Assembly: GCF_024814375.1 (NCBI RefSeq)
Contig: NZ_JANUXX010000001.1
Location: forward strand, 372,001 to 436,000
Length of the DNA: 64,000 nucleotides
Direction: 5' to 3'
Source: Streptococcus sciuri
GTDB lineage: Bacteria > Bacillota > Bacilli > Lactobacillales > Streptococcaceae
In this document: positions 9,991 to 19,800 of the stretch, one piece after another
Position numbering within the stretch: the first letter of the stretch is position 1
How the letters are laid out: every line of letters starts with the position of its first letter
The notes under the pieces: model-generated
What the model saw: only the letters and a program-made list of their open reading frames with translations
The model's database searches: none
What the model was told of the DNA's origin: nothing
Position numbers and translations under genes: made by a program

Positions 9991-10923
9991 TTATTTACAC
10001 ATTGAAACAACATCAAATTGATTATTTAATTTTTCAAGAATTGGTAGTATCACTTCTTCTTTTTTACTTTTTTTGTCCTTGTTTTGTAACATAAAAAGAT
10101 AGGTTTTTATAGCTTGCATATGGGGGAAGATAATAGGGAAAACTTCTTCTATGACTTCTTTATTTGTAAAAAAATTAACAGCTTGTTTTTCATTTAACCC
10201 CTGAAAAACTTTTAAGCAATCATATGTATATTTATCAAAATTCAAATCCGGTACTTTTACACTTTCGTTATGCCAATTATTCAAAAAATGATATAAAGGT
10301 TGATAATAAAGATTTTGCTGACCATCCAATTTATTTAATGTATTATCAATATCATCTCCATAGATTAAAAACACTTTATTTTGAAAGAGAGAATCTATTC
10401 TTTCAATTTTATCTAAATAACTATTTTTATTTCTTTCAAAATTATCATCAATCATCCACATAATACCGATAACTTCTTTCTCCTTATATACTTCTGTTAA
10501 AACTTTTAACTTATATTCAAAATTATTCCATTGCCCTTCCCATTTTGAAGTATCATGGTCATCTCTTATTTTTTGTTCAATGAAAATAACATTTATGTTA
10601 TTTGAGAATACTTGGTCAACCGATATCTTTTTCTTTTTATTCATTCTTGGCGTTTTTAAATGATAATCATCTAAATTGTAACTAGTCTTTTCAATAGTCC
10701 ATCCATTAGATGCAATAATTTCTCTGAAAACACTTTCAATAGCATTACCAAAAGAATTGTTCCTAGAATAACCAAATGATGTTATACTACCTAATTCAAA
10801 AGTATTAGCGTGTAAAACACCTGTTAGCCGCTCAGGGCTATCAGCTAGTTTCTCTATTGTAGATTTTATAAAATTAGATGGTATATATTCATCCATTATT
10901 GATTTTAATTCTTCATTTATCAT
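9991..10923 (-). CDS. Type II restriction endonuclease, HinfI-like partner
   Basis: 310 residues. A PD-(D/E)XK nuclease core is visible: D103 in SVDQVF, then E116-Q-K118 in NVIFIEQKIRDDHD. The N-terminal ERLTGVLHANTFELGSITSFGYSRNNSFGN block is typical of a specific DNA-recognition enzyme. The ATG at 10923 overlaps the methyltransferase stop by 11 nt and has AAGGAA upstream; a GTG 30 nt earlier is possible. Coupling to an M.HinfI-like methylase suggests cleavage at GANTC, which is inference. AT content is visibly higher than in neighbouring genes, a sign of transfer. Confidence 0.8.
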   Translation of the reverse strand: MINEELKSIMDEYIPSNFIKSTIEKLADSPERLTGVLHANTFELGSITSFGYSRNNSFGNAIESVFREIIASNGWTIEKTSYNLDDYHLKTPRMNKKKKISVDQVFSNNINVIFIEQKIRDDHDTSKWEGQWNNFEYKLKVLTEVYKEKEVIGIMWMIDDNFERNKNSYLDKIERIDSLFQNKVFLIYGDDIDNTLNKLDGQQNLYYQPLYHFLNNWHNESVKVPDLNFDKYTYDCLKVFQGLNEKQAVNFFTNKEVIEEVFPIIFPHMQAIKTYLFMLQNKDKKSKKEEVILPILEKLNNQFDVVSMCK

Positions 10924-12028
10924 CAAAACCAAGTTCCTTTCTTCTATATTCACTTCTAATCATTGATAAAGAAATACGCTTTTCGTCACGTTCCACAAAC
11001 CAAACGTCCCATCCGTTAACATTTGACCCTTTACCACTTAGAACACCACCTAACTTTGATATACCATAATGGTTCCCATTATAAAAAAGTTCCTTCTCTG
11101 TTGATACATAAGCATAATGATTCGTTTTTTTAAAGAAAATTTTTTCATCTCTAGAAATATATCCCAAATTAACGAGTTCACAAAACCTTACTCTAGGAGC
11201 TTTTATATCAAATTTAGCATTGGTAAAATCGTCCGATATCGTTTCTTCATTCTCTATTCTATTTATGGCATATTCTCGGTATTTCTCATCTCGTTCAATG
11301 CTAAAAAAATTTCTACCCAATCGTTTAGCTAATGCACCTGTAGTGCCAGAACCCATAAATGGATCTAGAATTAAATCTTTCTGCTTACTAGATGAAATAA
11401 TGATATTGTATAGTAACTTTTCTGGCTTTTGGGTCGGATGTAGCTTTTCTCCATCGTCCGTTTTTATACGTTCATTTCCTGACGCTACTGGAATCTCCCA
11501 AACACTAGTCATCTGTTTCCCACCATTTAAAACTTTCATTGTTTTATAGTTAAAGTGATACTTAGTGTTTTTAGTAGGTGTTGCCCAAATTAAAGTCTCT
11601 TGTTTATTGGTAAATTTTGTCCCTAAAAAATTGGGAGTTGGATTTGTTTTTGACCAAACAATATCATTAATAATCCAAAAACCTAGTTCTTGTAAAATAT
11701 CTCCAACAATGTAGATATTTTGAAAAGAACCAATAACCCATAAAGAAGATTTATCCTTTTTTAAAACCCTTTGAGCCTCTATCAACCAAGCTCTTGTGAA
11801 TCGTTTATAGGATTCTAAAGTTGAAAATTTATCCCATTGAACAGTATCTACTCCTTGAAAGATACTGCCATCCGTACGTTTCAATTTCCCTTCTAACTGC
11901 ATATTGTAGGGAGGATCTGCAAATATAAGGTCAACGGAGGATTCAGGTAGTTGTTTTAATATTTCAATTGAATCCCCCAAGCAAATAGTATTCACTAATT
12001 CTGGTGGAAAAATATTATTTTTATGCAT
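10913..12028 (-). CDS. Beta-class adenine-N6 DNA methyltransferase (CcrM/M.HinfI-like)
   Basis: 371 residues. Catalytic motif IV DPPY is at residues 38-41 and the SAM-binding motif DPFMGSGTTG at 222-231; this IV-before-I order marks the beta class. The C-terminal ~100 residues (RVRFCELVNLGYISRDEKIFF...NGWDVWFVERD) match the extra DNA-binding domain found in CcrM and M.HinfI. These enzymes methylate the A in GANTC. The start at 12028 is set by AGGAGG 9 nt upstream; a GTG 18 nt earlier overlaps that site. It protects the host from the endonuclease encoded just downstream. Confidence 0.9.
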   Translation of the reverse strand: MHKNNIFPPELVNTICLGDSIEILKQLPESSVDLIFADPPYNMQLEGKLKRTDGSIFQGVDTVQWDKFSTLESYKRFTRAWLIEAQRVLKKDKSSLWVIGSFQNIYIVGDILQELGFWIINDIVWSKTNPTPNFLGTKFTNKQETLIWATPTKNTKYHFNYKTMKVLNGGKQMTSVWEIPVASGNERIKTDDGEKLHPTQKPEKLLYNIIISSSKQKDLILDPFMGSGTTGALAKRLGRNFFSIERDEKYREYAINRIENEETISDDFTNAKFDIKAPRVRFCELVNLGYISRDEKIFFKKTNHYAYVSTEKELFYNGNHYGISKLGGVLSGKGSNVNGWDVWFVERDEKRISLSMIRSEYRRKELGFDDK

Positions 12029-12451
12029 AATAAAAGACCTCCTCACAGTTTTGTGAAAAAGTCTTCTTTAAGGTTCGACAAAAAACACAGTCAATTACAT
12101 AATCAACTTGTGCTGTGCTGTGCTGATGAGTATAACATCTTTTTTCTCCTTATCAAGTATTTTTTCTACCTAAGTCAAAAAACTTTACAATCATACTAAG
12201 TGATTTCACAATATACGATTAGTATCCTATTTCAATAAGCGGCTCATACTAACTATATCTTTTTGTTGAGACAGATTACTAGCCCCATGTCTACTAGTAT
12301 ACCATAATTAAAACGCAGTAAATCAAAATATATTAAAAAAATTCTCCGTTCAACCATAAAATGACAATCTATCCTTTTTTCAATTAAAAATCACCAGTTA
12401 AAATATGACTATATGCTTGAAAATAAAGCTTTTTTAAGCTAAACTAAAAGC
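12029..12451. other. Intergenic region between the methylase and cpsY
   Basis: This divergent region has no supported gene. On the minus strand it holds a likely promoter for the methylase (TTGATA, 16 nt, TATACT at 12129-12156), followed by a threefold AGCAC repeat (12110-12125) in the 5' leader. A second possible -10 (TGGTATACT) lies near 12298. The cpsY promoter is at its right edge. Confidence 0.6.
12417..12445 (+). promoter_or_regulatory. cpsY promoter, probably giving a leaderless mRNA
   Basis: TTGAAA, 17 nt, TAAACT. The cpsY ATG begins 7 nt after the last base of the -10 box, which is where transcription should start. No Shine-Dalgarno is visible before the ATG. Confidence 0.65.
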
Positions 12452-13360
12452 ATGCGAATTCAACAGTTACACTACATTATTAAAATTGTCGAAACTGGTA
12501 GTATGAACGAAGCTGCCAAACAACTTTTCATCACACAACCAAGTCTTTCAAATGCCGTACGCGATTTGGAACGTGAGATGGGTATTGATATTTTTAACCG
12601 AAATCCAAAAGGAATCACTCTCACTAAGGATGGCGTAGAGTTTTTATCCTATGCTAGACAAGTCGTTGAGCAAACCGCCCTTCTTGAAGAACGTTACAAA
12701 TCTAAAACAACACACCGCGAGCTATTTAGCGTCTCATCTCAACACTACGCTTTTGTGGTGAATGCCTTTGTTTCGCTTTTAGGCGAGGCAGACATGACTC
12801 TGTATGAACTTTTTTTGCGTGAGACACGCACTTGGGAAATCGTTGACGATGTGAAAAATTTTCGTTCTGAAATCGGTGTACTCTTTCTCAACAGTTACAA
12901 CCGTGACGTATTGACTAAGATGTTTGACGATAATCACTTGACTTATACCAGCCTTTTCAAGGCACATCCTCATATCTTTGTCAGTAAAGACAATCCCCTC
13001 GCTAAGAAAGAACTCATCCGCCTAGAAGATTTGGAAGATTTCCCTTATCTGAGTTATGATCAAGGTATTCACAATTCTTTTTACTTTTCTGAAGAAATCA
13101 TGTCACAAATTCCTCATAAAAAATCTATCGTTGTGAGCGACCGTGCGACACTTTTCAACCTACTTATTGGTTTAGATGGCTATACTATTGCAACAGGTAT
13201 CCTAAATAGCAAACTAAATGGCGACAATATCGTCTCTATCCCACTAGATGTTGAGGATATGATTGATATTGTTTACATCCGTCACGAAAAAGCTAACCTC
13301 TCTAAGATGGGAGAAAAATTTATTGATTATCTTCTTGAAGAAGTTCCCTTAAATGATTAA
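12452..13360 (+). CDS. cpsY: LysR-family regulator CpsY/MtaR
   Basis: 302 residues. The N-terminal winged helix-turn-helix (MRIQQLHYIIKIVETGSMNEAAKQLFITQPSLSNAVRDLE) is followed by a LysR substrate-binding domain. The sequence matches streptococcal CpsY, called MtaR in S. agalactiae, where it controls methionine transport and affects virulence and immune evasion. No ribosome site precedes the ATG; the -10 box ends 6 nt before it, so translation is probably leaderless. It reads towards the FUSC-like gene, ending in a terminator. Confidence 0.93.
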   Translation: MRIQQLHYIIKIVETGSMNEAAKQLFITQPSLSNAVRDLEREMGIDIFNRNPKGITLTKDGVEFLSYARQVVEQTALLEERYKSKTTHRELFSVSSQHYAFVVNAFVSLLGEADMTLYELFLRETRTWEIVDDVKNFRSEIGVLFLNSYNRDVLTKMFDDNHLTYTSLFKAHPHIFVSKDNPLAKKELIRLEDLEDFPYLSYDQGIHNSFYFSEEIMSQIPHKKSIVVSDRATLFNLLIGLDGYTIATGILNSKLNGDNIVSIPLDVEDMIDIVYIRHEKANLSKMGEKFIDYLLEEVPLND

Positions 13361-13396
13361 AAAAGTGCATTCCTGACCGAAATTGCACTTTTTTCT
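13358..13396. terminator. Terminator after cpsY
   Basis: The stem AAAAAAGTGCA pairs with TGCACTTTTTT around a 14-nt loop, with a T-run. It is symmetrical enough to serve both converging genes. Confidence 0.8.
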
Positions 13397-13429
13397 ATAT
13401 CTCACTTGATATATCAAAACAAAGACAGA

Positions 13430-13891
13430 TTACCACTTACTTAGGCTAGCTGAAACACCCCAAGCAATGAAAGCTCCAAACAAGGTAGCAACTAACCTCT
13501 CAAGGATATAATGCATGCTCTGTCCTTGACCAATAAAAACAACCAAAAAGAAAGTTAAAACGGAAATACGAGCGATAAAAGGGGGAAGTTTAGCGACTTT
13601 ACTAACCCAAAGAGTGAGACTAACTGCAAAGGCTAGCGCTATAAAAATGAAGATTTTTGAAGACCAGATATTAACGAGTATAGTAATGAGGACACCAAAC
13701 ACGCCACCAATAACAGTAGCCAGTAGCCGATTTAATCCCGCCTTATAAGTTCCTTTTTGCTCATCTTGCACACACAAAAGCGCAGCAAAAACTGCAGGTA
13801 AGACAGATATGCTTGGAATCAACCAAGAAACTAACACTGCTATCAGCACAGAAACTAAAATTTTAGTATCTAATCGTGTGAATGTAGACAT
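13430..13891 (-). CDS. FUSC/aromatic-acid-exporter-like small membrane protein
   Basis: 153 residues with about four to five hydrophobic segments (ILVSVLIAVLVSWLIPS, LLATVIGGVFGVLITILV, IFIALAFAVSLTLWV, ISVLTFFLVVFIGQ, LVATLFGAFIAWGV). It resembles the N-terminal half of ArAE/FUSC-family exporters, which in Gram-positives occurs as short proteins. The substrate is unknown. The start MSTFTRLD is set by GGAGGAG upstream; the open frame extends 63 nt further without support. It lies between cpsY and a decayed insertion sequence. Confidence 0.8.
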   Translation of the reverse strand: MSTFTRLDTKILVSVLIAVLVSWLIPSISVLPAVFAALLCVQDEQKGTYKAGLNRLLATVIGGVFGVLITILVNIWSSKIFIFIALAFAVSLTLWVSKVAKLPPFIARISVLTFFLVVFIGQGQSMHYILERLVATLFGAFIAWGVSASLSKW

Positions 13892-13984
13892 ACTATTTCT
13901 CCTCCGATTGAGATTATAACAGATTTTTTGAGAGATATGTAAAGAATTAAACAAAAAGCATTCTTCCTTAAAGTGTGCGCTCTT

Positions 13985-15036
13985 AAAAGGTTGGACAAGT
14001 AATTACTGATAGGATTTCGTTCTGTATTATGTAGGGCTAAGTCCTTTTAGTCTGACTTTACACCTGTTATTGTAACAATCATAATAACTTATTTAAGAAC
14101 ATCAAATAACTTAAAATTTTCTCAAAACTATAAAATATTGATGATTGAAGATAGCAAAGAAGGACGCTATCATGCCATTGTCTAGGCTTCTGCTTTTACG
14201 GGACACATGGGACGAATCCTTTTTGATTAAGAAAATCATGATAAAACTAGTGATAAATAGAGATTTTGTGAACTAACTGGAATGGTAATTACATAACATT
14301 TTTCGTATGGTTTTGAAGCTTTAAATTGACGTTAGATAAAATTATCAGCTTTCTTGCTAGTCTCCCCTTGTATGATGAGCACTGATGTTCACATTGAAGG
14401 TGTACAATCAGATTCATAAGTTTCATAAAGCTTTGCACTTTGTTGAATCTGATTCTTAAGCCCATAGTTCTTATCTTTTGAGCGTCAAGCTAAAGCCTAT
14501 AAGGAAACTAGTCTGAATCCTCCTTTGACGCTTTCTCTAATTGTCACTGTTGTTTGCGAACTTTGACTTCGTCTCTCAGTCAAATCTACTTTTAACTTTT
14601 TGGAGATAGTTGTACGAAACAGATTAGGTTGCAAATATATCTGCAAAACTTCTTTAAGCTCAAAAAGTTAGATATGAAGCGATTAGCAGCAATACTGCAA
14701 AAAAGCATTTTCCTCTCTTAAACACCCATTTTTCTTGCATTGTGCTATCCAATTGGGGAGCATGTCACAATTTGGTAACGTATAATCTGGGAGTTCTGAT
14801 TTTATGATTGACCATTCATCAAAACTTTATCCAACATTTCTTGTTTTAATTCTCATGGATAATATTTATTTTTTTAACAACTTCAATTCCATACTGATCC
14901 ATAAGTTTAAGCTATGACATTCCTTGTTTTCTCAAATTGTAAAACATTAATTTATCGTCATCGGTTAATCTCATAAAAAACACCTCAATCGTTAGATTTT
15001 CTGTCTCATTTTTGAGATACCGTTCAAAAGGATAGG
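13985..15036 (-). mobile_element. Decayed IS3-family insertion sequence (IS861/IS150-like)
   Basis: No open gene exists here, but minus-strand translation recovers transposase pieces in several frames with many stops. OrfA (14700-14985) begins MRLTDDDKLMFYNLRKQG, includes DQYGIEVV and later LPNCDMLPNWIAQCKKNG. OrfB pieces are SSYKG near 14350, SRKSRSLDNGMIASFF near 14175 (the catalytic-Glu block of DDE transposases, with I-A in place of I-E), and VRLKGLSP then YRTKSYQ near 14030. Degenerate ends GTTGGACA and GAACGGTATCTC resemble terminal repeats. It is fully inactive. Exact borders are uncertain. Confidence 0.8.
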
Positions 15037-15060
15037 GTGGTCTTTTTTATACCCTCTCAT

Positions 15061-15771
15061 CTAATCCGCAATCAAAGTTTCCAAACCAACTGTCATCATA
15101 TCCGTGAAAGTCGTTTGACGTTCCTGTGCAGTTGTGTCCTCATCTGGATTGACCAAACTATCTGAAATAGTCATGATACCTAAAGCCTGTACCTTGTATC
15201 TGGCTGCAAGGTAGTATAGAGCTGCTGTCTCCATTTCAACAGCTTTTACTCCCATTTCACCGAGCTTGATATTAGTGGCAGAAAAGTCTGAATAAAAGGC
15301 ATCTACCGACAAAACACTTCCCATATGAACTGTCATACCAAGATCCTTTACAATATGATAAGCTTTATCGAGTAATTCAAAGTCAGCTATTTGAGGGAAA
15401 TCATACAAAGACCACTCATTTTTGATCATATTAGACGTTGTTGCTGCAGCTTGTGCAAGGACTAAATCACGTACATGTACCTCTTTATTTAGAGAACCAG
15501 CTGTTCCTATACGGATAAGCTTTTTAACACCATAAAAGGTAATCAATTCTGTCGCATAAATGGAAATAGAAGGCATTCCCATCCCAGTACCCATGACACT
15601 AATAAGATGTCCTTTGTATGTACCTGTAAAACCAAACATACCACGAACCTTATTAAAACAAACAGCATCCTCTAGGAAATTTTCTGCGATAAACTTGGCG
15701 CGTAAAGGATCGCCTGGTAATAAAATCTTATCAGCAATCTCACCTACTTTAGCTTCGATATGAATAGACAT
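15061..15771 (-). CDS. deoD: Purine-nucleoside phosphorylase, DeoD type
   Basis: 236 residues, hexameric PNP family. It splits purine (deoxy)nucleosides with phosphate into base plus (deoxy)ribose-1-phosphate. The signature [14 protein letters not shown] near residue 65 and the nucleoside-binding [13 protein letters not shown] are present, and TISDSL holds the catalytic Asp. AAGGAG precedes the ATG. It follows the ClC gene by 12 nt, in the salvage cluster rpiA-deoB-punA-clc-deoD. Confidence 0.96.
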   Translation of the reverse strand: MSIHIEAKVGEIADKILLPGDPLRAKFIAENFLEDAVCFNKVRGMFGFTGTYKGHLISVMGTGMGMPSISIYATELITFYGVKKLIRIGTAGSLNKEVHVRDLVLAQAAATTSNMIKNEWSLYDFPQIADFELLDKAYHIVKDLGMTVHMGSVLSVDAFYSDFSATNIKLGEMGVKAVEMETAALYYLAARYKVQALGIMTISDSLVNPDEDTTAQERQTTFTDMMTVGLETLIAD

Positions 15772-15783
15772 AGATAAAACTCC

Positions 15784-17013
15784 TTAGTTTTGTTTACTTA
15801 AAAATTGATGTAATGTAGTGGTCAAAAAAACACAGAATAAAATCGGAATGAGTAAGGCTGGATTTTGTTTCGTAAAAGCAATTGCTAAGCCTGCTGCAGT
15901 AAGAGGAGCTTTCATCGTCACTGCAAGAAAACTGGCGGCACCTGCTAACATCAAAAATTCAGGGTGCGTAATACCTAATAAAGTGTGTGACAAATCAAAT
16001 AACAATAGTCCTGACAAACTACCTAAAGCAAAAGAGGAGGTCAATGTCCCTCCATAAGCTCCTGCTAAAAAGCAAAGAAGAATAACACTTGCTTTGATGA
16101 CAAATAATATAGCAGCTCTTGAAAAGCTAAGACCGCTAAAAGCTTCTTGTATCAAAGCACTACCATTGCCAAGAATAGAAGGAAAAACAAGTGCAAATAA
16201 TCCAGTTATTAGAGATGCTAGAGGTAAAAAATACAAAATCGTTTTATCTTTTTTGCGATAACGATTTGCTTTTTGAGTAAGAAAACGAAACCATCCTCCC
16301 AATGGAGCAATCAACAAGGCGAGAAAGATAAGTGCTGGAAAATCATTGACGGTAAAAGTAACCTTAGGAATGTCATACATAGCATGACTGGTAACAATAG
16401 GGTTAGCTAAAATCGCTGCCGCATAAGTCGTAAAAAGGACAATCACTCCACTTCGTAGTGATAAAGTCAAAGCAAAAGTCTCAAAAGCAAAGAAAAAACT
16501 GGACAAGGGAACTTGATAAACAGCAGCTAAACCTGCTGAAGCACCACACACAATAAGTAAATGTTTGTCTTGTAAGGTCAAATCAAAACGATGTCCAATA
16601 CGTCCTGCACTCAATGCTCCAAACTCACGTGGTGCTCCCTCTTTTCCAACAGGACCTCCTGCCCCAACAAAAGCAATTTGAACAAAAGTGTGCAGAATAT
16701 GTTGCCAAAAATAAGGTTGCAATTTCCTTTCTTTCTCACTTGTGGACTGTTCTTTGGTGGAGACTAAAGCATGTTTACGTTGTAGATAATACCAAAAAAT
16801 AGCAGAAAATATCCCCATTACAACAATAGCTAATAATCGTCTAGTAGGAGTAACGTATGATACCCATACTAGGAAGTTTTCCATTGTTTTCCCATACGCT
16901 AGCCACTCTACAAAATTGAAAAGTTCATGCATGAGAATACCACCCAGACCTGTAAAAAAGCTGGTGAATAAAATAGCTAAGCATAAACGTAAATTATATG
17001 ACCATTTCGTCAC
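15784..17013 (-). CDS. ClC-family chloride channel/transporter (short form)
   Basis: 409 residues with about ten membrane segments. The GREGP equivalent reads GKEGAPREFGALSAGRIG. The second half lacks the usual GSGxPGGxFxP in clear form, reading GAYGGTLTSSFALGSLSG. It has no CBS or TrkA-C tail. The start is GTG, with GAGGAG 10 nt upstream; no better ATG lies in frame. It is embedded in the nucleoside-salvage cluster between punA and deoD, an arrangement kept in other streptococci. Whether it moves chloride or another anion is not settled by sequence. Confidence 0.88.
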   Translation of the reverse strand: MTKWSYNLRLCLAILFTSFFTGLGGILMHELFNFVEWLAYGKTMENFLVWVSYVTPTRRLLAIVVMGIFSAIFWYYLQRKHALVSTKEQSTSEKERKLQPYFWQHILHTFVQIAFVGAGGPVGKEGAPREFGALSAGRIGHRFDLTLQDKHLLIVCGASAGLAAVYQVPLSSFFFAFETFALTLSLRSGVIVLFTTYAAAILANPIVTSHAMYDIPKVTFTVNDFPALIFLALLIAPLGGWFRFLTQKANRYRKKDKTILYFLPLASLITGLFALVFPSILGNGSALIQEAFSGLSFSRAAILFVIKASVILLCFLAGAYGGTLTSSFALGSLSGLLLFDLSHTLLGITHPEFLMLAGAASFLAVTMKAPLTAAGLAIAFTKQNPALLIPILFCVFLTTTLHQFLSKQN

Positions 17014-17187
17014 TTGCCATCAACTCCTCTAAGAACTGCTTTAACAGATTGTTTACCTACCCATAATCATCATAAAGCTGTTCTTTTTTTGTTTACACAA
17101 GCGCTTGAGATACCTTTATCCAACCCCTGTAAGCATCTGCTACTTCAATTCTTATGGATAATAAAATGAATAATGACACCGATTCTC

Positions 17188-17997
17188 TTATAATTCAGAC
17201 AATATAGCTTTGATAAGCATCTTAAAGTTTTCTTTGATACGCTCTGTTGTCGCTACAACTTCATTGTGATTAAGTTCACTTTGGAAACCCGCTGCATGGT
17301 TTGTAATTGCAGAAATCCCCAACACTTTAAGTCCTGAATGAGCCGCCACGATTACCTCTGGCACAGTCGACATACCAACTGCATCTGCTCCTAGTGTCTG
17401 AAAAGCACGGATTTCTGCAGGTGTTTCATAACATGGTCCTGTCACACCTAGATAAACACCTTCATCCAGTGTAATACCTATTTTTTCAGCCACAGTAAGA
17501 GCTGTCTCTCTGTAGTCAGCTGTATAAGCGTTAGACATATCTGGAAAACGTGGACCAAAGTCATCTACATTTTCCCCAATCAGAGGATTTTGCCCCGTCA
17601 TATTGATGTGATCTGAAATGACCATGAGAGTCCCTGGACCATATCCAATCCCTCCTGCTGCATTCGTCACAACAATACCTTCGCAACCCAAAGATTTCAT
17701 AATGCGTACAGGAAATGTGACAACTTCGAGAGGATTGCCTTCGTAAAAATGAAAACGTCCTTGAAGCGCTAGCACTTTACGTCCAGAAAGCTCACCGTAA
17801 ACAAGCTTTCCAGCATGTCCAATAACAGTAGAGCGTCCCCAATTAGGGATATCCGCATAATCTAATACAATACTATTTTCTACCTCTTTAGCAAGCTCCC
17901 CTAATCCTGACCCTAAAATAAGTCCAAATTCAGGATTTTTTATACCTTTTTGTGCCAAAAAAGCACAAGTTTCATTGATTTTTTCTAATAATGTCAT
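17188..17997 (-). CDS. punA: Purine-nucleoside phosphorylase, trimeric type
   Basis: 269 residues, PNP family 2 (inosine/guanosine phosphorylase). Visible motifs are LGSGLGELA (phosphate loop), VIGHAGKLVYGEL, LQGRFHFYEG, VTNAAGGIG and the base-binding GPCYETPAEIRAF and SAITNHAAG. The start MTLLEK is chosen because AGGA lies 6 nt before it; an ATG 12 nt upstream overlaps that site. It complements DeoD in purine salvage. Downstream (reverse strand) is the ClC gene. Confidence 0.95.
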   Translation of the reverse strand: MTLLEKINETCAFLAQKGIKNPEFGLILGSGLGELAKEVENSIVLDYADIPNWGRSTVIGHAGKLVYGELSGRKVLALQGRFHFYEGNPLEVVTFPVRIMKSLGCEGIVVTNAAGGIGYGPGTLMVISDHINMTGQNPLIGENVDDFGPRFPDMSNAYTADYRETALTVAEKIGITLDEGVYLGVTGPCYETPAEIRAFQTLGADAVGMSTVPEVIVAAHSGLKVLGISAITNHAAGFQSELNHNEVVATTERIKENFKMLIKAILSEL

Positions 17998-18059
17998 TGT
18001 TTTCCTCATTTTTTGACTTGATAAACTATCTCAACAAACTGTCCATGACAACGATTGTC

Positions 18060-18345
18060 AAGTCATTGTAGCGTCTATTTTTCTTGTATATTTTGATAAA
18101 GAGAACCACCTTTGCTTAAAATAATCAGTACAAGGGGTAAATGAAGTTAATCCACCAAGCCATTTTAATAGGCTGGATACTATATAATCGCATCCACACA
18201 CCAAATATCACCACCTGACTGTACTTTTAAGTCTCTCACAAAATATTCTTGATTTTCCTTAATAATATTGGCATAAGAGATTCGAAAACTATTTTTTGTA
18301 AATACATGGTTTATCTTATCCTAGTAAAGCTAGGTTATTTTTCGG
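18060..18345 (-). other. Gene fragment downstream of the 66-codon orphan
   Basis: Minus-strand translation at about 18182-18304 gives FTKNSFRISYANIIKENQEY and on to CVDAII, a protein-like stretch with no start codon. It follows a small hairpin (CCTAG/CTAGG near 18320) after the orphan gene. It looks like the tail of a deleted gene. Nothing else is recognised between punA and this point. Confidence 0.45.
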
Positions 18346-18546
18346 TTAATTCAATCGTAGTTTTTCCATCCCATAAGCAGTATCAATACTAGCATAAAAA
18401 TCACCATAGCCATTGCCTCCCCCTGTGATTAGTTCTAACCAATCTACACAGTCATCGAGAGTTACAATATAGCCGTTCATGCTAAGATCCAAGTAAGCAA
18501 TGACTTGTCGCTTATTTTTTCTATTTGTTGTTTTTCTGTTCTCCAC
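18346..18546 (-). CDS. Orphan 66-codon gene or gene fragment
   Basis: GTG start, product ending NGYGDFYASIDTAYGMEKLRLN. It is soluble with a Gly-rich turn (ITGGGNGYGD). AGGTGG overlaps the proposed start but there is no convincing ribosome site, and a stop lies directly upstream in frame. With the adjacent headless fragment, this suggests remains of one or more genes lost between punA and deoB. No family recognised. Confidence 0.4.
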   Translation of the reverse strand: MENRKTTNRKNKRQVIAYLDLSMNGYIVTLDDCVDWLELITGGGNGYGDFYASIDTAYGMEKLRLN

Positions 18547-18588
18547 CTATCTTAGAACATAACCTAAACAGCACTGTTCAACTCTCCC

Positions 18589-19800
18589 TTATTTTAATTT
18601 ATCCAAGAAAGATTCTCCAATCATTGCCTTATCAACTTCAAAGTTTTCGGCAATAGTTGCTGAAATATCGGCATAATGTCCGACTGGTAGCACACCACTG
18701 CCTCTAAAGGCTTTGCTATAAGCAAGCAAAGGCACATATTCACGTGTATGATCAGTACCAGCATAAGTTGGATCATTGCCGTGATCGGCTGTGATTAAGA
18801 GCAAATCCTTATCTCCTAGATTATCGATAATTTCTGGTAAGCGCTTATCAAACTCCTGCAAGCAATCACGATAACCTTGTGGATTGCGGCGATGTCCATA
18901 AAGAGCATCGAAATCTACTAAGTTGGTAAAAGAAAAACCACGCTTAAACTCTATAAGTTTCAAGGTTTTAATCAGAGTATCAACACCATGCATATTTGAT
19001 TTATTATGTCCCATGTCGTGATTGATACCAACGCCATTAAAGATATCATTGATTTTTCCAATGGCATAGGTGTCAACACCTGCTTCATTGAGTTTATCAA
19101 GCACAGTTGGTGCAAATGGCGACACTGCATAGTCACGACGATTAGCTGTTCGTGTGAAATGACTAGGCTCTCCTACATAAGGACGAGCAATGATACGTCC
19201 TAAAAGAGATGGGCGCTCAAGCGTAATAGAACGAGCGTATTCACAGATACGATAAAGCTCCTCAAGTGGGATAATGTCTTCGTGAGCTGCGATTTGTAAC
19301 ACTGGATCTGCTGATGTGTAGATAATCAATTCTCCAGTTTTCATCTGACGTGAACCGAAGTCTTCAATAACTGCTGTTCCTGAATAAGGTTTATTAGCTT
19401 CACGGATAACCTTGCGCCCAGAAAATGCTTCAATTTTGGTGATGATTTCTTCTGGAAAACCGTTCCAAAATGTATCAAATGGTTCCGTAATGTTCAGTCC
19501 CATGATTTCCCAGTGACCTGTCATGGTATCTTTGCCAAGTGATACTTCTTCTAATTTAGTCGTATAACCAGTTGGCTGAGACATTTGTGGCACTGTTTTC
19601 AAGACTTGAGGGCGCGGAATATTACCCAGACCGATTTTTGCCATATGTGGCACATCTAACCCGACTGTTTTTGAGATATGCCCTAAAGTGTCTGATGCAC
19701 CATCTGGAACACCAGCGTTAGCAAAATTATTAGCATCAGGGCTAGCTCCAATTCCAACAGAATCTAATACAATAAGATGAATACGTTCAAATATTGACAT
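18589..19800 (-). CDS. deoB: Phosphopentomutase
   Basis: 403 residues, alkaline-phosphatase superfamily. It interconverts (deoxy)ribose-1-phosphate and -5-phosphate, linking nucleoside breakdown to the pentose pathway. Metal and phospho-threonine sites are visible: [12 protein letters not shown] near residue 12, [13 protein letters not shown] (phospho-Thr), [12 protein letters not shown], and [24 protein letters not shown]. It starts within the end of rpiA (14-nt overlap, ATG inside the rpiA frame), so translation is coupled. Confidence 0.97.
   Translation of the reverse strand: MSIFERIHLIVLDSVGIGASPDANNFANAGVPDGASDTLGHISKTVGLDVPHMAKIGLGNIPRPQVLKTVPQMSQPTGYTTKLEEVSLGKDTMTGHWEIMGLNITEPFDTFWNGFPEEIITKIEAFSGRKVIREANKPYSGTAVIEDFGSRQMKTGELIIYTSADPVLQIAAHEDIIPLEELYRICEYARSITLERPSLLGRIIARPYVGEPSHFTRTANRRDYAVSPFAPTVLDKLNEAGVDTYAIGKINDIFNGVGINHDMGHNKSNMHGVDTLIKTLKLIEFKRGFSFTNLVDFDALYGHRRNPQGYRDCLQEFDKRLPEIIDNLGDKDLLLITADHGNDPTYAGTDHTREYVPLLAYSKAFRGSGVLPVGHYADISATIAENFEVDKAMIGESFLDKLK

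Noticed and set aside
12110..12125. Threefold AGCAC repeat as a phase-variable tract or CRISPR-like unit
   Set aside because: Only three 5-bp copies outside any coding frame; too short to support a mechanism.
12089..12142. 11-codon minus-strand frame MLYSSAQHSTS with AGGAG before it, upstream of the methylase
   Set aside because: It overlaps the likely promoter -10 and the AGCAC repeat, so it would only be transcribed from a weaker upstream start; no support for a leader peptide.
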